From UBA1723 sp045641625 (GTDB taxonomy: Bacteria; Bacteroidota; Bacteroidia; Bacteroidales; Paludibacteraceae): a stretch of 6,217 nucleotides of DNA. The stretch is from the NCBI GenBank assembly GCA_045641625.1, contig JAZUHH010000072.1, positions 1-6,217 on the forward strand. Direction: 5' to 3'. Below, piece after piece: positions 1 to 5,289 of the stretch (position 1 is its first letter; each line of letters starts with the position of its first letter). Made by a program: the position numbers and the translations under genes. The notes beneath the pieces were generated by a model. That model was not told the DNA's origin. It ran no database searches and saw only the letters and a program-made list of their open reading frames with translations.

Positions 1-1
1 C

Positions 2-175
2 ACCATCTACCACCGATCTGGAAAGGTCATTGCCAAGTGCACTGGAGCAGACTACAAGCCTTGGGACGGTACATACAACGGATATCCGATGATTACTGAC
101 GACTACTGGTATGTAATCGACATATCCATTATTGACAAGTCATACACAGGCCACTTCACGCTTCTCAGAGACTAG
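2..175 (+). CDS. C-terminal end of a T9SS type B (gliding-motility-type) secreted protein, 5' truncated
   Basis: Only the last 57 codons and the TAG stop lie in the window, so the body of the protein is unknown. The visible part is the second half of a CHU_C / type B T9SS sorting domain. It shows the IYxRxGKVI strand, the WDGTYNG turn, the DDYWY strand and the terminal YTGHFTLLRD. In this family the C-terminal domain directs a Sec-exported protein through the type IX secretion system to the cell surface. It aligns without gaps to the end of the protein at 424-3864, with 38 of 57 residues identical by hand count, so the two genes are tandem relatives in the same orientation. A strong hairpin 20 bases after the stop indicates that transcription ends here. 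The sorting-domain call is firm; the function of the rest cannot be judged. Confidence 0.88.
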   Translation, partial: TIYHRSGKVIAKCTGADYKPWDGTYNGYPMITDDYWYVIDISIIDKSYTGHFTLLRD

Positions 176-194
176 GAGCAGGTGACGCAATAAA

Positions 195-235
195 CAACAG
201 GGGGCGGGAACAAACAGATGTTCCCGCCCCTGTTG
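195..235 (+). terminator. Strong GC-rich hairpin terminator
   Basis: A 17-bp stem pairs 195-212 with 219-235, with one unpaired G in the left-hand G run and a six-base loop (AACAGA). The core is a GGCGGGAACA / TGTTCCCGCC pairing. The following tail is short (CTTTG), so the T tract is weak, but stem length and GC content are strong and the hairpin begins 20 bases after the stop of the upstream gene. The stem is nearly symmetric, so it could act on both strands, but no convergent gene is seen. Confidence 0.8.
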
Positions 236-236
236 C

Positions 237-265
237 TTTGATGAGATTGATGTCCTGTATTTTTG
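237..265 (+). promoter_or_regulatory. Candidate Bacteroidota promoter (distal) for the 1146-residue protein
   Basis: TTTG at 237-240 and TATTTTTG at 258-265, separated by 17 bases, match the TTTG / TAnnTTTG consensus of the Bacteroidota primary sigma factor. The upstream element lies directly after the terminator stem. Transcription would start near 270, giving a leader of about 150 bases. The spacer is at the short end of the known range, so the downstream candidate at 294-325 is preferred. Confidence 0.4.
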
Positions 266-293
266 GTTTTAATGAAAAAATTATTGTTTTTAC

Positions 294-325
294 TTTGGAT
301 TTTATCGTTCTTATTCCTAATTTTG
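294..325 (+). promoter_or_regulatory. Probable Bacteroidota promoter (proximal) for the 1146-residue protein
   Basis: TTTG at 294-297 and a perfect TAnnTTTG box (TAATTTTG) at 318-325 are 20 bases apart, a good spacing for this phylum. The predicted start of transcription is near 330, leaving a leader of about 90 bases before the ATG at 424. The leader holds a weak hairpin (365-370 with 379-384) and a possible short ORF at 372-434. Confidence 0.6.
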
Positions 326-371
326 CGATGTATTCACAGGAATTTGACTCGCTTCGTTTTATTTAAGAACA

Positions 372-434
372 ATGAGTCGTTCTTCTGTCTTTTATTATAG
401 TAGGGTAAAATCAAACATATCGCATGTATTGTAA
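372..434 (+). other. Possible short leader ORF overlapping the start of the large secreted protein gene
   Basis: An ATG at 372 opens a 20-codon frame that ends in TAA at 432-434, a few bases past the ATG at 424 and in a different frame. If translated, its termination site would place ribosomes next to the main start codon, allowing coupling. The peptide is basic and Ser-rich with no recognisable motif. No ribosome binding site is visible, and a chance ORF of this size is common. Confidence 0.15.
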
Positions 435-3400
435 ATTCGACGACACTAAACGGGTCAGATCTTTTTTTTGTAGCACGCTGAAAATCCTTTTGTTCCTAAT
501 CTGTATTGCTTTGGATGCAAATTCACAAACTTGGAATGTTGTATGGAAGGAGGACTTTGGTGTCGCTGAAGATCTTGTAGTCAAGAAATATGATGGAATA
601 TCTACATCCAGCGAAGTGAAGTCATACACATCCAACAGTACAAAGTGGATGCACGAGAAGGTGTCCGGATTCCCAACTCTTTATAGTGGCCGTGACCATT
701 CCGGAAACAGAAACGGAGCCATGCTTGTTGTTAAGTCTGCAAGCAAAGGCAAGACAATATACTCTCACGATGTTACCTCAAACCTATGCTCAGGAAAGCG
801 TTATCGTTTCGGTTTCTATGCGGCAAATGTAAGCGGCAACACATCATCTTTGGTTCTTCAGGTATGGAACATGACTACTAACAAGATGGTCAAGGAGGGC
901 AGTGCAGAGAATCTGCCTGTATGGAACTATTCGCAGGAGCCAAAGGAAAATCAAGCATGGTCATTCTATTCTGTAGATTTCTCGATAAATGACGGGGACG
1001 AGTATCAGTTGAAGATTCTTGGAGCAGGTTCAAGCTCATCAAGCGATGTATATGTCATTGATGACGTGACTTTGTTCAGGGACAGTGAGGTGTCAGTACC
1101 TAAAGTTGAGATTGAGGAGGTATCCATAGCTTCGGATTTTGGAAGCGGATGCGAGTATGAGGCTGTATTCACAGTCAAGTATCGTGTGACAAAGGCATGG
1201 AAGAAGCTTGACACTTCAGTCTATGTCTTGTGGCAGATGAGCGAGGACGGAGGCAGATCATGGACTTCTTTGGAAGACAAGAGCGGTCTGAATGTTTACG
1301 AATTGAGAGTTATGGTGGAGGGTACAGAGAACAAGACTTTCCGTGCTGTATTGGTGGCGGCTCCATCCACTCCCGAAGCTAAGGACATTGCCCAGTATAT
1401 CGGCGAATACGGAGCTCCACAGAACGGTTGTGCAACTTTTGGAATATCCAATATATTGTCCAGCATGAAGCCGGAAGCGACTTGCGATTATAATCCACAG
1501 TACATGGCTATTTGGGACGACCGCTTCGGATTGTGCGGAAATCGCAGCCACAAATACTCCGACCATATTCTTGTCAACAAGTACGAGCCAGGAGGATCTG
1601 AAAAGATGACATGGGGACAGTACCTGTTGTGTTCCGATCCCGATTCTGCGGTCTATACATCAGCAAAGGATGCAAACGGAAATACGGTAAGGAACTATCA
1701 GTTCGCTTCAAAAAGGGATGCTAGCGGCACTATCATTGACTCCTCGTTCACTTCGAGATTGAGACCTGTGTTCAAAGGCGACGCATTCGCTTTGATTATG
1801 ATGAGCAAGGAGGAGTACATGAAGAATCCTATCCTTTACAAGGCTGAATGTGGCGCTAAGGAGCTTTGCCCATGCAAGTCATACCTGATACACATGAATT
1901 TTGCATGTGTTGGCGATGAGAACAAGGGAACTCGAATCTATCCAAAGGTTACAATATTGAACAACGTAACCGGAGACACTCTCGGCTCACGAACATTCTT
2001 CTATGAGTTCAAGGGTTTTGACAGAAAGACTGCCGCTGTAGATTTCTTGCCTCCTGAAGGTTATGGAAGGGAGGGATTTACCTGTATAGTTGAACTTGAC
2101 TACAAGTCAAAGAACGAGAGAGGCGAACGAATGAGCGACTTCATCACGTTCTCGCTTGACGAGTTCTCTATGGCTACATGTGGCATGAAGGTGCCGACAA
2201 CTGACATTTATGTTGACAACAAGAGGAACAGGATTCTTTCTACAGGATTCTTCTGCGGAAACGACGGAGGAAAGCGTACTGTAACATGGAGAGGCTTTAC
2301 TGAGTGGAAGGACAAATACCCTGATTCCTATTTCGTATGGCAGAGACGAAACAATGCAAGCTCACCTTGGGAAACACTTTACGAGGAGAGAGACACAGTA
2401 GTCACATACTATTATGACGAGGAGGAGTACAAGCCATTGTATAGAGTCCTTGTTGCCGAGAACAGAAAGGCTATCGAGGACAAATTGACATACGGAGGTC
2501 CCAGGGATCCATGCGTCATAAGAACCAACCCATACGATGTCGGTTTCTTCTGTGACAAGTTCAAGTGTCCCAAGACAAAGTTCAGCTTTGAGAGTAGAAC
2601 CAGCAGTATTACAGAGATGGATACAACGGTATGCTTCGAAGCCAAGGACGCTGTCAAGATCAAGGTCTATCAGAACAACGACGAGCAGATTGACGGCTTC
2701 CGGATGAGGGCTTTGGACGAAAAGACAAACAAGTGGGGAGAACTCACAAGAATAGGATACGAGGAAGGCAAGGACGGAGAGTTCACAATCTCGGTCGAGC
2801 CGAATGCCGGAAAATTCAGAATATATGCGCTGACTGACACTTGTCGCACTGACAGTTTCTATGTTACGATAAAGAAGCACCAGGAGATTGTGCTTGGTCA
2901 AATTGAGGATATACTTGCCTGTGGCGATTCATTGGCAAAGATGGAGTTCCAACTTTCTTCCGGAAAGGCTGACAAGGTTTACGTAAACTATGGGTCGTAC
3001 AAGGCTGAAGGAGAGTTTGAGTCAAACAACAAGGCTGTTGTGTATTCTTCGATCGAGTCATCCAAGTTCGCTCCGGTAAATGCCACTGCCTATGCAACCT
3101 ACAAGGAGTGCAAGAGCGATGAGATCAAGTTTGGCGTTAACTACGAGTCAACCTCTGTGTTCTCGTTAAGGGCTGACAAGGAGTCTGTTTGCTTGGGTGA
3201 TTCTGTATTCCTTTTCTTTGACGTCCAAGAGGGTGTGTCGCAGGGCAATGTGTTCTCTATCAACGGAAAGGAAAGCGATTTCGTGGACTTTGACATTCCG
3301 CAGGAGACTTCTACATACGAAATGACTCAAATGTTCGAGGTTTGTCCTCCGGCAAGTCAGCAGGTTGTGGTGGAGGTAATGCCTAACCCTGAATTTGACA

Positions 3401-3864
3401 AGATTGATGACAGCGGAAAGTGTGAGATCGTTGTCGATGTCAAGAATGGAACAGGCAGCTATCTTTATGATTTTGGAGAGGGATTCCAGCCAAGCAATAT
3501 CTTGAAGGACATCGTTTACGGCCGCAACTATTACATAAAGGTTCAGGACGATGCAGGCTGTACGGCTGACACCATTTTCAAGTCAAACCTTTATGACATA
3601 GAGGTAAAGCCGGTCTTTACGCCTAACGGAGATGGTGAAAATGACGTGTTCGAGGTCAAACATCTTGACAAGTATCCGTCTGCAAGCATTGTTATCTATG
3701 ACCGTTTCGGCAAGGTTATCATGAAGTCAAAGGCTGGCGATTTCGAGTCTTGGGACGGCACCTACAATGGAAATCCGATGATTTCTGACGACTACTGGTA
3801 CGAGATAGACATTGATGAAATCGACAAGACTTATACCGGACATTTCACGCTAATAAGAAAATAA
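424..3864 (+). CDS. Large modular T9SS type B surface protein with duplicated jelly-roll/Ig-like module and SprB-like repeat
   Basis: This 1146-residue exported protein has no recognised enzymatic motif and looks like a surface structural or adhesion protein. Residues 1-35 form a Sec signal peptide (basic start, then LKILLFLICIALDANS). Residues 36-220 resemble a jelly-roll domain ending in DVYVIDDVTLF. Residues 228-340 are Ig-like, with WQMSEDGGRSW. Residues 358-700 appear to repeat this pair: WDDRFG matches WKEDFG, CPCKSY matches CSGKRY, and YRVLVA...YGGPRDPC matches FRAVLVA...YGAPQNGC. Residues 700-1000 contain further Ig-like segments. Residues 1003-1050 resemble a SprB repeat (GTGSYLYDFGEGF to DDAGCTAD). 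Residues 1060-1146 are the type B sorting domain, starting at TPNGDGEND and ending YTGHFTLIRK. The mature part holds about 24 cysteines, suggesting disulphides formed outside the cytoplasm. ATG 424 is the only Met before the signal peptide core. No Shine-Dalgarno is seen, as is usual in this phylum. Its relative ends at 175. Export route is well supported; ligand and role are unknown. Confidence 0.93.
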   Translation: MYCKFDDTKRVRSFFCSTLKILLFLICIALDANSQTWNVVWKEDFGVAEDLVVKKYDGISTSSEVKSYTSNSTKWMHEKVSGFPTLYSGRDHSGNRNGAMLVVKSASKGKTIYSHDVTSNLCSGKRYRFGFYAANVSGNTSSLVLQVWNMTTNKMVKEGSAENLPVWNYSQEPKENQAWSFYSVDFSINDGDEYQLKILGAGSSSSSDVYVIDDVTLFRDSEVSVPKVEIEEVSIASDFGSGCEYEAVFTVKYRVTKAWKKLDTSVYVLWQMSEDGGRSWTSLEDKSGLNVYELRVMVEGTENKTFRAVLVAAPSTPEAKDIAQYIGEYGAPQNGCATFGISNILSSMKPEATCDYNPQYMAIWDDRFGLCGNRSHKYSDHILVNKYEPGGSEKMTWGQYLLCSDPDSAVYTSAKDANGNTVRNYQFASKRDASGTIIDSSFTSRLRPVFKGDAFALIMMSKEEYMKNPILYKAECGAKELCPCKSYLIHMNFACVGDENKGTRIYPKVTILNNVTGDTLGSRTFFYEFKGFDRKTAAVDFLPPEGYGREGFTCIVELDYKSKNERGERMSDFITFSLDEFSMATCGMKVPTTDIYVDNKRNRILSTGFFCGNDGGKRTVTWRGFTEWKDKYPDSYFVWQRRNNASSPWETLYEERDTVVTYYYDEEEYKPLYRVLVAENRKAIEDKLTYGGPRDPCVIRTNPYDVGFFCDKFKCPKTKFSFESRTSSITEMDTTVCFEAKDAVKIKVYQNNDEQIDGFRMRALDEKTNKWGELTRIGYEEGKDGEFTISVEPNAGKFRIYALTDTCRTDSFYVTIKKHQEIVLGQIEDILACGDSLAKMEFQLSSGKADKVYVNYGSYKAEGEFESNNKAVVYSSIESSKFAPVNATAYATYKECKSDEIKFGVNYESTSVFSLRADKESVCLGDSVFLFFDVQEGVSQGNVFSINGKESDFVDFDIPQETSTYEMTQMFEVCPPASQQVVVEVMPNPEFDKIDDSGKCEIVVDVKNGTGSYLYDFGEGFQPSNILKDIVYGRNYYIKVQDDAGCTADTIFKSNLYDIEVKPVFTPNGDGENDVFEVKHLDKYPSASIVIYDRFGKVIMKSKAGDFESWDGTYNGNPMISDDYWYEIDIDEIDKTYTGHFTLIRK
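529..1443 (+). repeat. Protein-level module copy A (jelly-roll plus Ig-like) in the large secreted protein
   Basis: Residues 36-340 of the 424-3864 product. Marker positions are W41-x-E-D-F-G46 near the start, C122-S-G-K-x-Y in the middle, W270-Q and W280 in the Ig-like part, and RAVLVA followed by YGAP and C336 at the end. The same markers recur in the same order in copy B. The similarity is visible in protein only; the DNA has diverged. Confidence 0.5.
1495..2523 (+). repeat. Protein-level module copy B (jelly-roll plus Ig-like) in the large secreted protein
   Basis: Residues 358-700 of the 424-3864 product. It begins with W364-D-D-R-F-G369, continues with an LCPCKSY segment corresponding to LCSGKRY of copy A, then W639-Q with a second Trp (PWETLYEE), and closes with YRVLVA, YGGP and C697. 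Copy B is about 40 residues longer than copy A, mostly before the CPCKSY segment. Domain limits are estimates. Confidence 0.5.
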
Positions 3865-3866
3865 CG

Positions 3867-3909
3867 AAATAGTGCGCAGTGCTTTAGTGCTGTGCATTAT
3901 TTTTATTTT
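3867..3909 (+). terminator. Rho-independent-type terminator after the large secreted protein gene
   Basis: A 12-bp stem pairs 3871-3882 with 3887-3898 around a TTTA loop, using four G-U pairs. AT pairs at 3867-3870 / 3899-3902 can extend it to 16 bp. A T-rich tract runs through 3899-3909. The G-U pairs become A-C mismatches on the other strand, so the hairpin is directional and serves + strand transcription. It starts within ten bases of the TAA stop. Confidence 0.8.
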
Positions 3910-3942
3910 GCCGTGATTATTCTATAATTATTCTTAACTTTG
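3907..3942 (+). promoter_or_regulatory. Bacteroidota promoter for the small coiled-coil protein gene
   Basis: A perfect TAnnTTTG box (TAACTTTG) lies at 3935-3942. The nearest upstream TTTG is at 3907-3910, a gap of 24 bases, slightly longer than usual, and it lies inside the T tract of the preceding terminator. Transcription should start around 3947-3950, leaving a leader of only about 12-15 bases before the ATG at 3962. Confidence 0.6.
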
Positions 3943-3961
3943 CGTCTATAAATCAAAATGT

Positions 3962-4222
3962 ATGAATAAATTAAAGTATTTACTTATAGGCTTGGCTGCA
4001 ATATCTTTGCCAGTTATCGTCAGTGCAAAAAGATATAGTGAAAGAGACTATATGAAGGTTGCCTTTGAGCGTGATTCTACAATGGTTGCCAATATGAAGC
4101 TAAAAAAGGAGAACTTGTCTTTACATAATACAATTGACTCGTTGAATATTGTCAATCTGGAGTTAAGCGAGGCTTTGGAATATTTCAAAAGCAAGCTTGA
4201 ACAAGAAAGCGCAAAAAAGTAG
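3962..4222 (+). CDS. Small exported coiled-coil protein
   Basis: This 86-residue protein is not recognised as a named family. Residues 1-22 are a typical signal peptide: MNKLK, a hydrophobic stretch LLIGLAAISLPVIV, then SA before the likely cleavage site. There is no lipobox Cys and no other hydrophobic segment, so the mature protein of about 64 residues is probably periplasmic or secreted. Residues 44-82 form a regular heptad pattern, with L47, L54, L61, L68 and F75 at one core position and N51, I58, N65, L72 and L79 at the other. Asn at core positions is typical of two-stranded coiled coils. It lacks a T9SS sorting domain. It has its own promoter and is bounded by a terminator upstream and a 138-base gap downstream, so it seems to be a single-gene unit. 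The ATG at 3958 is followed by a stop after three codons, so 3962 is the start. A role in a cell-envelope complex is possible but unproven. Confidence 0.8.
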   Translation: MNKLKYLLIGLAAISLPVIVSAKRYSERDYMKVAFERDSTMVANMKLKKENLSLHNTIDSLNIVNLELSEALEYFKSKLEQESAKK

Positions 4223-4234
4223 CATTTGAAATGC
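4222..4234. other. Short inverted repeat at the end of the small coiled-coil gene
   Basis: GCATTT-G-AAATGC is a perfect inverted repeat that begins at the last base of the TAG stop. As RNA it would form a five-pair stem with a three-base loop. There is no T tract directly after it, so it is a poor terminator by sequence; it could stabilise the 3' end or be chance. The rest of 4235-4297 shows only a weak five-pair stem (TGCCG at 4246-4250 with CGGCA at 4263-4267). Confidence 0.3.
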
Positions 4235-4297
4235 AAGAAAAGTCTTTGCCGAATTATTTTAACGGCATGAAATGAGTCTTGTATCAAATGCATTGAA

Positions 4298-4330
4298 TTT
4301 GGAATAGCATAAAATTCTGTCTAAACTTTG
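4298..4330 (+). promoter_or_regulatory. Alternative upstream promoter for the AraC-family gene
   Basis: TTTG at 4298-4301 and TAAACTTTG at 4322-4330 are 20 bases apart, but the second element has three rather than two bases between TA and TTTG. If used, transcription would begin near 4335 and give a leader of about 25 bases before ATG 4361. It is a weaker match than 4327-4356 but would give a conventional leader. Confidence 0.3.
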
Positions 4331-4356
4331 AATTAGAAAAATAATTTTTATCTTTG
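4327..4356 (+). promoter_or_regulatory. Best-match promoter abutting the AraC-family start codon
   Basis: TTTG at 4327-4330 and a perfect TAnnTTTG box (TATCTTTG) at 4349-4356 are 18 bases apart. The box ends only four bases before the ATG at 4361, so transcription would begin at or next to the start codon. This implies a leaderless mRNA, or else a later start codon. Confidence 0.55.
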
Positions 4357-4360
4357 CCAC

Positions 4361-5263
4361 ATGAAAGTGGAACTCGGCATAATAAAGGATATATTGAAAG
4401 GATGCGACAAGGATTGTCTGGTAAGTGACAGCACCAACCATTTCTATGGTCTTTGGAGGGTTAAGCACCTGAGTGTCATGCCCAAGGCTGGACGATTGCC
4501 AATGTTCTTTTACGGCTTTATTGTGTCCGGAGAAATCGAAATAGAGGTTGATTTGAAACCCTATACTTTCCGTCCGGGAAATATACTCAGACTAAGGCCT
4601 GGCCAGGTAATGCAGGTCAAAAATGTGAGCGAAGACTTTTGCTGTTCCTTGTTCTTTTTCGACAAGCGAGTTGTGGGCGAAATGATTTCCGGCATCCAGG
4701 TGCCTTTGGTAACTACAAGTCCTCTGCTCCCTACAAGCGAGGCTCTGCGCAACAGCTTGTCCGTATATCTTTCCATCATTTTCGAGAAGATGGAGATGAT
4801 GCGCAAGGACAACAGCCCGTATCTGGGCAAGATCGTCGAGCAGGTTGTCAAGGCCATGCTCTGTGAGATTTTTTTCGAAATATCCAAGGGAAGAGAGGAT
4901 AAGACTATACAGACAAATCGGGCACAGGATATCTTTGCCAAGTTTTCAAGCCTTGTTGACGAGAACTATGCGCAGCACAGGGAGGTTGCGTGGTACGCGG
5001 ACAGGTTGAACTTGTCGCACAAATACCTTTGCAAGGTTATGAGCGAGAGTATAGGCACGTCTCCCGGACAGTTCATAGATCAGAAGGTGTCCGCAGAGGC
5101 TAAGCACATGCTTGCCAATACTGCAATGACAGTTCAGCAGATTGCTCAGGCTCTTTCTTTCCCGAATCAAAGTCTTTTCGCAAGATTTTTCAAAAGGAAC
5201 ACGTCTCTGTCGCCTATGGAATTCAGAAACATGAGGGTAGAGACATCGCAGGCAGAACTATAA
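4361..5263 (+). CDS. AraC-family transcriptional regulator
   Basis: A 300-residue cytoplasmic DNA-binding regulator of usual family length. Residues 45-100 look like the N-terminal cupin-type sensing domain (FFYGFIVSGEIEIEV, then a RPGNILRLRPGQ turn), which in AraC relatives binds a small effector. Residues 187-290 are the two-helix-turn-helix domain. The first helix-turn-helix is around 209-232 (VAWYADRLNLSHKYLCKVM, ending IGTSP). The second is around 258-281 (TVQQIAQALSFPNQSLFARFFKR), followed by the family's SPMEFR. No membrane segment or receiver domain is present, so it is not a hybrid two-component sensor. The downstream GH9 gene starts 26 bases after the stop with no terminator between, so it is a likely target or co-transcribed partner. 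The start is uncertain because the best promoter abuts ATG 4361; the next in-frame Met is residue 40, which would remove sequence before the cupin. The family call is firm; the effector is unknown. Confidence 0.92.
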   Translation: MKVELGIIKDILKGCDKDCLVSDSTNHFYGLWRVKHLSVMPKAGRLPMFFYGFIVSGEIEIEVDLKPYTFRPGNILRLRPGQVMQVKNVSEDFCCSLFFFDKRVVGEMISGIQVPLVTTSPLLPTSEALRNSLSVYLSIIFEKMEMMRKDNSPYLGKIVEQVVKAMLCEIFFEISKGREDKTIQTNRAQDIFAKFSSLVDENYAQHREVAWYADRLNLSHKYLCKVMSESIGTSPGQFIDQKVSAEAKHMLANTAMTVQQIAQALSFPNQSLFARFFKRNTSLSPMEFRNMRVETSQAEL

Positions 5264-5289
5264 TTACAAACAAACTTAGCTATATTTTT

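Noticed and set aside
176..423. Riboswitch or structured leader before the large secreted protein gene
   Set aside because: Apart from the upstream terminator and a weak six-pair stem, no conserved riboswitch-like motif is visible; the region is AT-rich and unstructured by eye.
411..635. Minus-strand 74-codon frame over the start of the large secreted protein gene
   Set aside because: Overlaps the signal peptide and first domain of the sense gene and has no independent support.
2362..2901. 179-codon open frame on the minus strand inside the large secreted protein gene
   Set aside because: It lies wholly antisense to a well-supported coding region, has no recognisable domain and no promoter box in front. 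It is best explained as a shadow of the sense codon pattern.
4246..4267. Possible terminator hairpin after the small coiled-coil gene
   Set aside because: The stem is only five pairs with a loop of about twelve bases and no T tract follows, so it is not a convincing terminator.
4561..4941. 126-codon minus-strand frame opposite the AraC gene
   Set aside because: Antisense to conserved AraC sequence, with no family resemblance or upstream promoter; a shadow frame.
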